DNA of 64,000 nucleotides, taken from assembly GCF_001266615.1 (NCBI RefSeq), contig NZ_LGHZ01000014.1:62001-126000 (forward strand). Direction: 5' to 3'. Numbering within the stretch: position 1 is the first letter of the stretch; every line of letters starts with the position of its first letter. Below are positions 18,647 to 31,374 of the stretch, one piece after another. The DNA is from Kluyvera genomosp. 1. GTDB taxonomy: Bacteria; Pseudomonadota; Gammaproteobacteria; Enterobacterales; Enterobacteriaceae. The notes under the pieces were generated by a model. That model saw only the letters and a list, made by a program, of their open reading frames with translations. It ran no database searches and had not been told where the DNA came from. The translations under genes were made by a program, and so were the position numbers.

Positions 18647-19546
18647 CTACACAGCACCCTTATATTTCAGCACATCAATTAACAGAGAAAATGCCGAACC
18701 AGCATGACGGCGATGGGGGTAATACAGATGATATCCCGGTAAATCAGGCGTAAATTTCTCCAGGACGCGGGTCAGTTTCTTTTCTTCAATAGCCTGCTGA
18801 ACCTGATCATAAGGCAGGTATGCTAAGCCGTGCCCATCAATTGCGGCATCAAGAATCAAGTCTATGGTATTCAATAAAAGCTGGCCTTCCATGCGAACCC
18901 TGACTTCTCGCCCTCCTCGCATTAATCGCCAGCGATTTGCGGAACCCGATGAGGGCAGATACAAATTGATAGCCTGGTGATCGACTAAGTGTGATACAGA
19001 TGTTGGAACACCATGCCGGGATAAATAATCCGGTGCACCGACAATCGCCATCGGAATATCAGGCCCAATTCGCACAGCAATCATATCCTTATCCATTTCT
19101 CCCCCCAGGCGAACCCCAGCATCAAAGCGTTCAGAGACGACATCGGTCAGACCGTAATCGATAAGGAGCTGCACATTAATATCGGGATGCGTTTTCAGCA
19201 GCGTGCGCATTGCTGGCAACAATAGGGTCCTGGCGGCGTGTTCAACCGTGGTAATACGTATTGTGCCTGAGGGGCGATCGCGCAGATCGCCCAGCGAAGC
19301 CACAGCCGAGTCAATGTCATGCATCATGGGGCCAAGGACAGACAAAAGTTGTTCACCCGCTTCCGTCGGTACCACGCTGCGTGTGGTACGCGTTAAAAGC
19401 CGCAACCCTAACCGCTCTTCCGTGCGACGAACTATCTGGCTTAATGCTGACTGCGCCATGCCCAGACGGACCGCAGCCCGGGTGAAACTTCGTTCTTCGG
19501 CGACGGCTACGAATGCCATCAGATCGGCTATCTCATCGCGTTTCAT
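18647..19546 (-). CDS. LysR-family regulator, divergent from alpha/beta hydrolase gene
   Basis: A 299-residue regulator. The start MKRDEIADLMAF at 19546 is chosen over an ATG 10 codons upstream because GGAAG precedes it at good spacing. The winged-helix domain is at 1-60 (AVRLGMAQSALSQIVRRTEERLG), followed by an effector-binding domain ending LLIDVLKYKGAV. It resembles regulators of aromatic or quinone-related oxidoreductases (the AaeR / DmlR-like subgroup), but the ligand is unknown. It diverges from the hydrolase gene at 19687, its most likely target. Confidence 0.88.
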   Translation of the reverse strand: MKRDEIADLMAFVAVAEERSFTRAAVRLGMAQSALSQIVRRTEERLGLRLLTRTTRSVVPTEAGEQLLSVLGPMMHDIDSAVASLGDLRDRPSGTIRITTVEHAARTLLLPAMRTLLKTHPDINVQLLIDYGLTDVVSERFDAGVRLGGEMDKDMIAVRIGPDIPMAIVGAPDYLSRHGVPTSVSHLVDHQAINLYLPSSGSANRWRLMRGGREVRVRMEGQLLLNTIDLILDAAIDGHGLAYLPYDQVQQAIEEKKLTRVLEKFTPDLPGYHLYYPHRRHAGSAFSLLIDVLKYKGAV

Positions 19547-19571
19547 CTTTGCGCTTCCAGCTGAGCAATTA

Positions 19572-19585
19572 ATCATTTAAATGAT
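19572..19585. promoter_or_regulatory. 14-bp perfect palindrome in a LysR divergon
   Basis: ATCATTTAAATGAT is a perfect 14-bp palindrome in the 140-base space between the divergent LysR gene and the hydrolase gene. ATCAT recurs at 19593 and 19611. It is a candidate LysR binding site, inferred from symmetry and place only. Confidence 0.45.
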
Positions 19586-19686
19586 AAGTCCAATCATTAT
19601 TTTGGGTCTAATCATCTTAATAATCAATGACTATAGTTACCCCATCAAGCATGACAGATAACCGACAGCCCATGAGGAACCGGATG

Positions 19687-20607
19687 ATGAACAAGAAAAT
19701 TAGCTTCACAAACAGCAATATCCCGACAATTTCTTTGTCTGCTGTACTTTATTTCCCACCCGCATTTGATGAAAGCCGCAAGTACCCGGCTATTGTGGTG
19801 TCTCATCCGGGGGGCGGCGTTAAGGAAAAAACGGCCGGCACCTATGCCGAAAAGCTGGCACAAAAAGGGTTTGTCACTGTGGCCTACGATGCTTCTTATC
19901 AGGGCGAAAGCGGCGGCGAGCCACGCCAGCTAGAAAATCCCTACATCCGTACTGAAGATGTCAGCGCGGTGATTGATTACCTGACCACACAGCCTTATGT
20001 CGACACTGCGCGAATTGGCGCGATGGGAATTTGCGCCGGAGCGGGCTATACCGCCAATGCCGCAATTCAGGATCGTCGCATCAAGGCCATCGGAACGGTC
20101 AGCGCCGTTAACATCGGCTCAATGTTCCGTAATGGCTGGGAAAACAATGTGAAGTCCATTGATGCACTGCCGTATGTTGAGGCGGGATCCAGCGCCCGTA
20201 CCGGTGATATGAGCAGCGGTGAACATGCCACCATGCCGCTGGCGCCAATGAACGAGTCTGATGCGCCAAATGAAGAGTTGCGCCAGGCCTGGGAGTATTA
20301 CCACACCCCTCGGGCACAGTATCCGTCGGCCCCCGGTTACGCCACGCTGCGAAGCCTCAACCAAATCATTACCTACGACGCGTACCATATGGCGGAGGTT
20401 TATCTGACCCAGCCGCTTCAAATTGTTGCGGGTAGCGTAGCGGGAAGTAAATGGATGAGCGACGACCTGTACGATCGCGCCTCAAGCCAGGACAAGCGGT
20501 ACCACATTGTTGAAGGCGCTAACCATATGGATATGTATGATGGCAAAGCATACGTCGCTGAAGCGGTTTCAGTATTAGCGCAATTCTTCGACGAGACGTT
20601 GAAATGA
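19687..20607 (+). CDS. Alpha/beta hydrolase, dienelactone-hydrolase type
   Basis: A 306-residue cytosolic hydrolase of the YcjY-like group. The start MNKKISFTNS at 19687 follows GAGGA by 8 bases. The nucleophile elbow reads GICAGAG, so the nucleophile is Cys rather than Ser, as in dienelactone hydrolases. An HPGGG oxyanion segment comes earlier and the catalytic His is probably in EGANHMDMYD near the end. Substrate unknown. It diverges from a LysR gene that probably controls it. Confidence 0.82.
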   Translation: MNKKISFTNSNIPTISLSAVLYFPPAFDESRKYPAIVVSHPGGGVKEKTAGTYAEKLAQKGFVTVAYDASYQGESGGEPRQLENPYIRTEDVSAVIDYLTTQPYVDTARIGAMGICAGAGYTANAAIQDRRIKAIGTVSAVNIGSMFRNGWENNVKSIDALPYVEAGSSARTGDMSSGEHATMPLAPMNESDAPNEELRQAWEYYHTPRAQYPSAPGYATLRSLNQIITYDAYHMAEVYLTQPLQIVAGSVAGSKWMSDDLYDRASSQDKRYHIVEGANHMDMYDGKAYVAEAVSVLAQFFDETLK

Positions 20608-20971
20608 TGTCTGTTCATATTTAGAACGCCGATATGGTCTGACATATTGCCGCCAACATCGTGCTTCCAACGGCGTTCGCTGAACCAAAACAGTCGCCGC
20701 AATGATTAACTGCCACGCTGTTGGCAGTTGTAAGGAGCTGCCTTGGTGTCCCTGTTGCCTGTCGGTTTCGCTAATTAGCCAGAACAGGGACGCGGAGACA
20801 GCGCGTGCCAGAAGCGGCTCATCTTTCCCTATCCAGTACCGACCTCACAGCATTTATATAAAAAACAGAACATTAAAAATTTCATCATCCTACCATTTTA
20901 TTTTTAATTGAAATGATAACCATTCTCATATTAGTATAACCGCGTGATAATTAACTTTTGATACACTCCGC
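20608..20971. other. 364-base region upstream of fecI, no gene
   Basis: Between the hydrolase stop and fecI. The first 250 bases hold only short frames with no recognisable product. The last 70 bases are A+T rich and contain the Fur box of the fecIR promoter, listed separately. Confidence 0.5.
20909..20927 (+). promoter_or_regulatory. Fur box of the fecIR promoter
   Basis: The 19 bases at 20909-20927 (TGAAATGATAACCATTCTC) match 14 of 19 positions of the Fur consensus and lie 44 bases before the fecI ATG. In E. coli, Fe-Fur represses fecIR from the equivalent place. The site is visible in the sequence; Fur binding is inferred. Confidence 0.75.
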
Positions 20972-21489
20972 ATGTCTGACCGCGCCACTATTACTGCTTC
21001 CTTAACGCTCGAGTCGCTTTATGGCTCGCATCACGGCTGGCTGAAAAGCTGGCTGACGCGAAAGCTCCAGTCTGCCTTTGATGCAGATGACATTGCACAG
21101 GACACGTTTCTACGGGTAATGGGCAACGACACGCTCTCAACAATCCGCGATCCTCGCTCTTTCCTGTGCACTATCGCCAAACGCGTGATGGTTGACCTGT
21201 TTCGCCGAAACGCGCTGGAAAAAGCCTATCTGGAGATGTTGGCGCTGATGCCGGAGGGGCTGGTACCTTCGCCCGAGGAACGCGAAAGCCAGCTCGAAAC
21301 CCTGCAGCTCGTCGACAGCATGCTTGACGGCCTAAATGGAAAAACACGCGAAGCATTCCTGCTTTCGCAGCTCGATGGTCTGACATATAGCGATATCGCG
21401 CTGAAGCTCGGTATCTCCGTTAGCTCGGTGAAAAAGTATATGGCAAAGGCTATCGAACATTGTCTGTTGTTTCGTCTGGAGCATGGCCT

Positions 21490-21493
<4 letters not shown>
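20972..21493 (+). CDS. fecI: ECF sigma factor FecI
   Basis: Sigma factor that directs RNA polymerase to the fecA promoter when ferric citrate is bound outside. It has 173 residues, the same length as E. coli FecI and nearly identical by eye ([52 protein letters not shown]). Region 2 is at about 15-85 and region 4 at about 110-165. Its stop overlaps the GTG start of fecR. It is expressed under iron limitation through the upstream Fur box. Confidence 0.97.
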
Positions 21494-24854
<3,361 letters not shown>

Positions 24855-24864
24855 ATCCCGGTTG

Positions 24865-24894
24865 CCCGGCCTGCATCCTGTTTTGCAGGCCGGG
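24865..24894 (+). terminator. Hairpin between fecA and fecB
   Basis: An 11-bp perfect stem (24865-24875 with 24884-24894) with an eight-base loop begins 10 bases after the fecA stop. No T run follows, so it is more likely a partial terminator or mRNA-stability element that lowers fecBCDE relative to fecA than a full stop. Confidence 0.65.
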
Positions 24895-24927
24895 TTAGCG
24901 AAGCACCACTCGACATAGGCAATTCAC

Positions 24928-25830
24928 ATGTTCACACCATTACGCACCCTATTTGCCGCTCTGCTGCTGATTACCGGCCACGTCTTTGCCGCCACGGTTC
25001 AGGACGAACATGGCACCTTTACGCTTGATAAAACGCCACAGCGGATAGTGGTGCTGGAACTGTCGTTCGCGGACGCGCTGGCCGCCGTCGATGTCAGCCC
25101 GGTCGGCATTGCCGACGATAACGATGCCACGCGTATTCTGCCCGAGGTCCGCACCCATCTGAACCCCTGGCAGTCTGTCGGCACGCGTGCGCAGCCGAGT
25201 TTAGAAGCTATCAGCGCGCTGAAACCGGACCTGATCATTGCCGATAGCAGCCGCCATGCGGGTATTTATAGCGCCTTACAGCAAATCGCACCGGTGCTGC
25301 TGCTGAAGTCTCGCAATGAAACCTACGCTGAAAATCTTCAGTCTGCGGCCATCATCGGCGAAGTCATCGGCAAAAAGGCACAGATGCAGTCGCGCCTGGC
25401 TCAACATAAACAACAGATGTCAACGTGGGCTAACCAGTTGCCAAAAGGCACGCTAGTGCTGTTCGGTACGTCTCGGGAGCAGCAGTTCAACCTTCACACG
25501 CAGGAGACTTATACCGGGAGCGTCCTGACCTCTCTGGGGCTGAGCGTGCCTACAGCAATAGCGGGTGCGTCTATGCCATCCATCGGATTTGAACAGCTGC
25601 TGGCGCTCAATCCTGAATGGCTGCTGGTCGCGCACTATCGCGACGAGAGCATCGTGAAGCGCTGGCAGCAAGATCCGCTGTGGCAGATGTTAACGGCTGC
25701 GCAAAAACAGCAAACGGCTTCCGTCGACAGTAACGCCTGGGCGCGGATGCGCGGCATTTTCGCGGCCGAACGTATTGCCAGCGACACGGTAAAAATCTTT
25801 CATCACCAGCCTTTATCCGATGTGAAATGA
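24928..25830 (+). CDS. fecB: Ferric citrate periplasmic binding protein FecB
   Basis: Class III periplasmic binding protein that hands ferric citrate to FecCDE. It has 300 residues, as in E. coli. The signal peptide is about 21 residues (ending GHVFA). The PQRIVVLELSFADALAAVDVSPVGIADD segment and the ASMPSIGFEQLLALNPEWLL segment are characteristic. Its stop overlaps the fecC ATG by 4 bases. Confidence 0.97.
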   Translation: MFTPLRTLFAALLLITGHVFAATVQDEHGTFTLDKTPQRIVVLELSFADALAAVDVSPVGIADDNDATRILPEVRTHLNPWQSVGTRAQPSLEAISALKPDLIIADSSRHAGIYSALQQIAPVLLLKSRNETYAENLQSAAIIGEVIGKKAQMQSRLAQHKQQMSTWANQLPKGTLVLFGTSREQQFNLHTQETYTGSVLTSLGLSVPTAIAGASMPSIGFEQLLALNPEWLLVAHYRDESIVKRWQQDPLWQMLTAAQKQQTASVDSNAWARMRGIFAAERIASDTVKIFHHQPLSDVK

Positions 25831-26825
25831 CAGTACTCAAACATCCGGCGCTGCAGTGGGGATTTCCCCTTGCCGCGCTTATTGTCATTTTCTGGCTGAG
25901 TCTGTTTTGCTACTCGGCCATTCCTGTTTCTGGCGTTGATGCCATTCACGCCCTGATGCCCGGTCATACGCCGACGCTTGCACAAGCGCTGGTGCAAAAC
26001 CTTCGTCTGCCGCGCAGCCTGGTCGCTATCCTGATCGGTGCGAGTCTGGCTCTCGCGGGAACGCTGCTGCAGACCCTGACACAGAATTCAATGGCCTCCC
26101 CTTCGCTACTCGGCATTAACAGCGGCGCGGCGCTGGCAATGGCGCTTACCAGCGCTATCATCCCTACGCCCGTCACGGGTTACTCCATCGCTTTTATCGC
26201 GGCCTGCGGCGGTGGCGTAAGCTGGCTGCTGGTGATGACCGCAGGCGGCGGGTTTCGCCATACTCAAGACCGAAACAAACTGATCCTCGCAGGGATCGCG
26301 TTTTCGGCTTTTTGTATGGCCCTGACTCGCATCACCCTGCTGCTGACGGAAGATCACGCCTACGGCATTTTGTACTGGCTAGCGGGGGGCGTATCCCACG
26401 CAGGCTGGCAGGAATTCTGGCCGCTTTTCCTGATGGTGGTGGTTTCGGTACCGGTGGTCATGTTGCTGGCGAATCAGCTGAACCTGCTTAACGTCAGCGA
26501 CAGCACCGCCCGCACGCTGGGGGTGAATCTGCCGAAGCTACGTTTGACAATCAATATTCTGGTACTGCTTCTGGTAGGCACCTGCGTCAGCGTGGCCGGT
26601 CCGGTGGCGTTTATCGGCCTGCTGATACCGCATCTCGCGCGCTTCTGGGTGGGATTCGATCAGCGCAAGGTCCTGCCAATGAGCATGCTTATGGGTGCCA
26701 CGCTGATGCTGCTGGCGGATGTTCTGGCCAGAGCGCTGGCCTTCCCTGGCGAGTTGCCCGCAGGAGCAGTGGTGGCGCTGGTTGGCGCGCCCTGCTTTGT
26801 CTGGCTGGTCAGGAGGCGGGGATGA
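25827..26825 (+). CDS. fecC: Ferric citrate ABC permease FecC
   Basis: FecCD-type permease with about ten membrane helices, 332 residues; forms the inner-membrane channel with FecD. Contains the GASLALAGTLLQTLTQNSMASPSLLGIN motif and the cytoplasmic loop PVAFIGLLIPHLAR contacting the ATPase. It overlaps fecB and fecD by 4 bases each, so translation is coupled. Confidence 0.96.
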   Translation: MTVLKHPALQWGFPLAALIVIFWLSLFCYSAIPVSGVDAIHALMPGHTPTLAQALVQNLRLPRSLVAILIGASLALAGTLLQTLTQNSMASPSLLGINSGAALAMALTSAIIPTPVTGYSIAFIAACGGGVSWLLVMTAGGGFRHTQDRNKLILAGIAFSAFCMALTRITLLLTEDHAYGILYWLAGGVSHAGWQEFWPLFLMVVVSVPVVMLLANQLNLLNVSDSTARTLGVNLPKLRLTINILVLLLVGTCVSVAGPVAFIGLLIPHLARFWVGFDQRKVLPMSMLMGATLMLLADVLARALAFPGELPAGAVVALVGAPCFVWLVRRRG

Positions 26826-27778
26826 AAATTACGCTCGTCATTTTCATCGTCCTCGCGCTGGCAGGATTTTCGGCTCTGTCGCTGCAAATGGGCGTGATCT
26901 CCGTTCCCTGGCGCGCCCTGCTGACCGATTGGCAAACCGGGCGCGAGTATCATTATGTGTTAACGACGTACCGCCTGCCGCGTCTGCTGCTGGCACTGTT
27001 CGTCGGTGCCGGCCTCGCGGTAGCAGGCGTTCTGGTGCAGGGGATCGTGCGTAATCCTCTGGCATCACCGGATATCCTCGGCGTCAACCACGCCGCCAGC
27101 CTGGCCTCTGTAGGCGCACTGCTTCTCTTACCATCGCTACCGGTGATTGCACTGCCATTGTTGGCCTTTACCGGTGGCATGGTGGGCCTTGTCCTGCTGA
27201 AAATACTGGCGAATATCCGCCAGCCAATGAAGCTGGCGCTCACGGGTGTTGCGCTTTCTGCCTGCTGGGCAAGCCTGACCGATTATCTCATGCTCTCGCA
27301 CCCGCAAGATGTGAACAGCGCTCTGCTCTGGCTGACCGGCAGCTTATGGGGCCGCGACTGGAGCTTTGTGAGGATTGCCGTCCCGCTGTTGCTTGTGTTT
27401 CTGCCGCTGAGCCTGTTTTTTTGCCGCGATCTCGATCTTTTGGCTCTGGGCGATGCGCGCGCCACCACGCTCGGGGTGTCGGTGTCTCGTACCCGGTTCC
27501 ACGCTTTGCTACTGGCTGTCGCCATGACGTCGACCGGCGTGGCCGTCTGCGGCCCAATTAGCTTTGTTGGCCTCGTCGTGCCGCATATGGTACGCAGCAT
27601 CACCGGTGGCCGTCACCGCTGGCTACTACCCGTTTCGGCCCTGACCGGTGCGTTGCTGTTGGTAATTGCTGACCTGATGGCGCGAGTGATTCATCCCCCA
27701 CTGGAACTTCCGGCTGGCGTGCTGACCGCCATTATCGGCGCACCGTGGTTTGTCTGGCTGCTTGTGAGAATGCGATAA
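26822..27778 (+). CDS. fecD: Ferric citrate ABC permease FecD
   Basis: Second FecCD-type permease, 318 residues. The family motif GAGLAVAGVLVQGIVRNPLASPDILGVNHAAS is present by position (about residues 62-93), as is the ATPase-contact loop PISFVGLVVPHMVR. The stop is directly followed by the fecE ATG with no gap. Confidence 0.96.
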   Translation: MKITLVIFIVLALAGFSALSLQMGVISVPWRALLTDWQTGREYHYVLTTYRLPRLLLALFVGAGLAVAGVLVQGIVRNPLASPDILGVNHAASLASVGALLLLPSLPVIALPLLAFTGGMVGLVLLKILANIRQPMKLALTGVALSACWASLTDYLMLSHPQDVNSALLWLTGSLWGRDWSFVRIAVPLLLVFLPLSLFFCRDLDLLALGDARATTLGVSVSRTRFHALLLAVAMTSTGVAVCGPISFVGLVVPHMVRSITGGRHRWLLPVSALTGALLLVIADLMARVIHPPLELPAGVLTAIIGAPWFVWLLVRMR

Positions 27779-28546
27779 ATGACATTACGAACTGAAAACT
27801 TGACGGTCCATTACGGTACAAACAAGGTGCTTGACGGCGTTTCACTCGCCCTGCCTGCGGGGAAGATCACCGCTCTGCTCGGCCCCAACGGCTGCGGGAA
27901 ATCGACGCTGTTAAACTGTTTTTCGCGGCTGCAAACGCCGCAATCTGGAACGATATTTCTTGGCGATAATCCCATCAATGCGTTTTCATCACGCCAGCTG
28001 GCCCGCAGGCTGGCACTGCTGCCGCAGCACCATTTAACGCCAGAGGGGATCACCGTCCGGGAGCTGGTGTCGTACGGTCGCAACCCGTGGTTGACACTGT
28101 GGGGACGTCTTTCCGTTGAAGACAATGCACGGGTCAATGCAGCCATGCGCCAGACCCAGGTCGATCATCTCGCCGAACGACGGTTAACCGATCTTTCCGG
28201 CGGTCAGCGCCAGCGCGCATTTTTGGCAATGGTGATGGCGCAGGATACCCCGGTCGTTCTGCTTGACGAGCCGACAACGTACCTGGACATCAACCATCAG
28301 GTTGAGCTGATGCACCTGATGGGGGAACTCAAAGCCCGAGGGAAAACGGTCGTGGCGGTATTACACGACCTGAATCAGGCAAGCCGATACTGCGATCGTC
28401 TCGTGGTGCTCGCAAATGGACGGATAATGGCGCAGGGCACGCCAGAAGAAGTCATGAAGCCGGAGCTCCTGAAATCGGTATTTTGCGTTGAGGCGGAAAT
28501 TCATCCCGAGCCGGTCTCGGGAAGGCCAATGTGCGTAGTGAGGTAG
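27779..28546 (+). CDS. fecE: Ferric citrate ABC ATPase FecE
   Basis: ATPase that drives FecCD, 255 residues. Walker A GPNGCGKS at 35-42, signature LSGGQ at 139-143, Walker B VVLLDE at 159-164 with catalytic E164, and switch H196 in LHDLNQ. It is the last gene of the operon; no clear terminator is seen directly after it and the following DNA looks like a scar. Confidence 0.97.
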   Translation: MTLRTENLTVHYGTNKVLDGVSLALPAGKITALLGPNGCGKSTLLNCFSRLQTPQSGTIFLGDNPINAFSSRQLARRLALLPQHHLTPEGITVRELVSYGRNPWLTLWGRLSVEDNARVNAAMRQTQVDHLAERRLTDLSGGQRQRAFLAMVMAQDTPVVLLDEPTTYLDINHQVELMHLMGELKARGKTVVAVLHDLNQASRYCDRLVVLANGRIMAQGTPEEVMKPELLKSVFCVEAEIHPEPVSGRPMCVVR

Positions 28547-28929
28547 GTGACACAAGCCGTAAGAACCAAAGTATGACGGAACGCAACGGGACTGACGCCA
28601 TCAAGCCTTTTCAGGATGGCGCTGAACTCTTCCTGAATCTGAACGATTTCCGACGCTCATCACCCATCAGCTTGATTAAGGCTGACAGGTTCAGGAGCAA
28701 CGTTGCGCTGAGTTGAGGTATGTTTCGCTTTTAGCTCATAGTTGACTTTCAACTCAGTCAGCAATGTCCGCCATGTGCCAGGAGCGAAATTCTGGTAGTG
28801 GTCAGTGGGAAGGTATTTCAGCAAAATGAGATGGCCTTTAAGCATGTTTTTTACGCAGCCACCCGCTATTGAATCTCGCGACGGCAAAGGTTACCAACTC
28901 ACAGAATAAAGGATGAACGGGATCGGGCT
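28547..28929. other. 383-base stretch after fecE with possible gene debris
   Basis: No convincing complete gene. The minus strand holds a 75-codon frame (28660-28887) whose product, with YLPTDHYQNFAPGTWRTLL and ELKVNYELKAKH, looks more protein-like than chance, but I cannot assign it. It may be the remnant of a larger gene lost when fec or its neighbour arrived. Confidence 0.4.
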
Positions 28930-29409
28930 ATGCGTACTCATCAACTGAATAAGTCCCGCAAACTCTATCGCAGCATCAACACAACTACGCCGCACCATTC
29001 TAATAATCCAGGTGCTAAGTATCGCTGGGAGCGCAATCGTAAAAAAGTCGGAGATGAGCAACTGGCAAAACGCGAGTCAATGCATAGCAAACAGAACCGT
29101 GGCCGAGACTATTCACCATTGTTTTATTTTCTGATCAAACAGATTGGCAAACCTTGGGATGAAATATTCAGCGAAGTATGTGGACGTCTTGACACCACTG
29201 AGCCTGTATTCTGGTTGGTCGCGCTACATGAGCATCAGCGAAAGGATTTAGTCTGTATTGGGGAAAGCAGTTTTTATCCAGGTCTGTTTGTTGATGAGAA
29301 TGGAGTTCTTCAACAGGTAAACACTTCAATTACGGGCAAGGACGTTGAGGTGAGTTGCCGCTGCTGCACGCATACTTATCTTGGTGAACCTGTACCGTGG
29401 ATAGATTGA
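28930..29409 (+). CDS. Conserved hypothetical protein with Cys-rich C-terminus
   Basis: 159 residues, function unknown. The N-terminal third is basic (KSRKLYRS, KYRWERNRKKVG), the middle has RDYSPLFYFLIKQIGKPWDEIFSEVCGRLD (about residues 58-87), and the C-terminus has a CRCCTHTY cluster near residue 144 that could bind a metal. Similar orphan proteins are, from memory, scattered in enterobacterial variable regions. No signal peptide or membrane helix. It stands alone after the fec operon. Confidence 0.6.
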   Translation: MRTHQLNKSRKLYRSINTTTPHHSNNPGAKYRWERNRKKVGDEQLAKRESMHSKQNRGRDYSPLFYFLIKQIGKPWDEIFSEVCGRLDTTEPVFWLVALHEHQRKDLVCIGESSFYPGLFVDENGVLQQVNTSITGKDVEVSCRCCTHTYLGEPVPWID

Positions 29410-29520
29410 ACAGCAATACGTCTTATTCTGCCACGGATGCTGCCGTTATCAGCGATGAGAGCGATTGCACGCTTTTGCGCCTCACTCGACACAGACGATG
29501 CCTTGCGCCTGTTTTTGTTA

Positions 29521-30099
29521 TCAAATAGCGGACTTAACAGCCTTAAGCGTCCTTTTTCGAATCCACCCGCTACCCGCCCGAATTGCCAGCCAGTAAGCCG
29601 TCATTTTCAGCTGAGTCGCTCGATCTGGGCAGTAAATAAACGTCTCAGTTTGCAGCTCAAATTGCCCTTCTTTCACTTTTCTTACCCGATAGCGCAACAA
29701 GAGCTTCGCGCTGCCCGGCATCACTGGCGCCAGATAAGCGTCAGTATCCGGCGCGTTTTCCAGGCCGAAATCAGCCCGCCAGAATTGCCCGCGCAACCCA
29801 TAGCAGAGCTCAGATGCTGACTTTTCCAGAAGCGTAAAACTGTCCAGGCCAAAGCGGGTAACCACATGTGGTTGTTTATTGCGCCGGAATTTTTGCGGAA
29901 GTTGCCGTACGGACATCAATAGCCGGATGACCGCGTCCTGCTGAATATCGAATGTCGCAATTAACGGCAGAATTTTTTCAGGCGAGTGCGTCCTGATGAC
30001 TGTCTGATGTTTTTCATGGAACTGAAACTGGGGCAAGAAAACGGGTTTATCTTTCCATTGAAGAAGTGCTCTACTGGACACGAACCCAGGGTTCAACAT
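29521..30099 (-). CDS. Hypothetical protein, possibly SRPBCC-like
   Basis: 192 residues, no signal peptide or membrane helix. The segments SFTLLEKSASELCYGLRGQFWR, FELQTETFIYCPD and YWLAIRAGSGWIRKRTLKAVK recall a family of lipid- or polyketide-binding-like proteins whose members share TET-x-C and YW-x-I-x-P-x-SG-x-I-R patterns; I assign this only tentatively. The start at 30099 has an AGGAGG-like site (GGAGGTAAC) just upstream. Alone on its strand between the fec scar and a LysR gene. Confidence 0.6.
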   Translation of the reverse strand: MLNPGFVSSRALLQWKDKPVFLPQFQFHEKHQTVIRTHSPEKILPLIATFDIQQDAVIRLLMSVRQLPQKFRRNKQPHVVTRFGLDSFTLLEKSASELCYGLRGQFWRADFGLENAPDTDAYLAPVMPGSAKLLLRYRVRKVKEGQFELQTETFIYCPDRATQLKMTAYWLAIRAGSGWIRKRTLKAVKSAI

Positions 30100-30315
30100 G
30101 TTACCTCCTTGTTATCCTGCAAACCCAGCCAGAATAACAGATGCCTTACAGCAGACAAGAACCCGGGCAAGTTCCTGTGAATTTCTAGAGCGTTTAGGCC
30201 AGTAATGCCTGACACCTGCCAATCCTACATATCATCTGCATATTGCTGAAACATAATGTCCGCAGTTCTCTCAAAGCGTATGACCGCCGAGGGCGGATAG
30301 TCGTCAGCGGTATGT

Positions 30316-31227
30316 TTATCGGTACCCCCGCAGTGCCGCTGGGAATACCTCGATTAGCCAGTCAATAAACACTCGTAACCGGTGCGTCATGTACCTGTTC
30401 TGCGGATAAACGACATAAAAAGGATAACTCGCGGGACGCCATGCCTGTAGGATCTCAACAAGTGTGCCGTTGTTCAGTTCATCTTTCGCCGCATAGCAAA
30501 AGGTCTGGATAATTCCCATCCCTGCCACGGCCGCAGCCAAATGCGCATTACTTTCGTTAACCCCGATGTGATGCTGCATCTTCATCTCCCGCATTTCACC
30601 TTCTACGATGAAGCGAAAAGGAAAGGCTCTGCCCGTCAGCGGAGACAAATAGCTCACCAGCTTATGTCCATTTCTTAATTCATCCGGATACGCAGGTACG
30701 CCAGCGGCTTTCAAGTATCCCGGCGTGGCGCAGGTCACCATCGGGGCATCGCCAATATGACGGGCGATTAACGATGAGTCATCAAGAGAGCCACCACGGA
30801 TGACACAGTCCACATTTCCGCTAATAAGATCCACCGGCCTGTCGGACACGCCTAAATCGATTTTGATTTCCGGATAGCGCTGCAAAAAATCCGGTAACGC
30901 CGGGATCAGGACTTCACGTGCGGTAGAGCCGCCGACATCAATACGCAGATACCCCTTAGGTCTGCTCTGCAAGGCGCTAAACGAAGTGTCTATCTCCTCA
31001 ATATCAATGAGCACCCGAGAGGCTTTTTCATAATAGTCCTGCCCCTCTGGCGTTGCGACGACGCGCCGGGTTGTGCGATGTAAAAGACGCACACCGAGAT
31101 GGGCCTCCAGTGATTTAACCAGCTTACTTAAGGTGGCATTCGGCAGATTCAGCGAATCCGCTGCCCGCGTAAAACTGCCGGTTTCCACCACCCGCGTAAA
31201 CGCACGCATAGCCATTAACTGATCCAC
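30316..31227 (-). CDS. LysR-family regulator, divergent from SDR gene
   Basis: 303 residues. Winged-helix domain 1-60 (AFTRVVETGSFTRAADSLNLPNATLSKLVKSLE) and effector domain with GVNESNAHLAAAVAGMGII. It belongs to the large DmlR/PgrR-like group, from which little about the ligand can be said. It diverges from the SDR gene at 31375 across 147 bases, so that gene is the likely target. Confidence 0.9.
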   Translation of the reverse strand: MDQLMAMRAFTRVVETGSFTRAADSLNLPNATLSKLVKSLEAHLGVRLLHRTTRRVVATPEGQDYYEKASRVLIDIEEIDTSFSALQSRPKGYLRIDVGGSTAREVLIPALPDFLQRYPEIKIDLGVSDRPVDLISGNVDCVIRGGSLDDSSLIARHIGDAPMVTCATPGYLKAAGVPAYPDELRNGHKLVSYLSPLTGRAFPFRFIVEGEMREMKMQHHIGVNESNAHLAAAVAGMGIIQTFCYAAKDELNNGTLVEILQAWRPASYPFYVVYPQNRYMTHRLRVFIDWLIEVFPAALRGYR

Positions 31228-31374
31228 GTTCTGTTTCTCCGTATGACATCTAATTATTCACCTGTAGAAAGAGTGTTTTCCATTTTTACTCATTTATCAA
31301 TAATACCTCTGTGGCTAGAGTGTGTTCACAGGCTGAATGACGGCCAATTCGAAACAACGCCGAGGAAATGAATC

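Noticed and set aside
28660-28887. 75-codon minus-strand frame as a transposase fragment
   Set aside because: It looks protein-like but no transposase motif or terminal inverted repeat is visible, so I do not call an insertion sequence.
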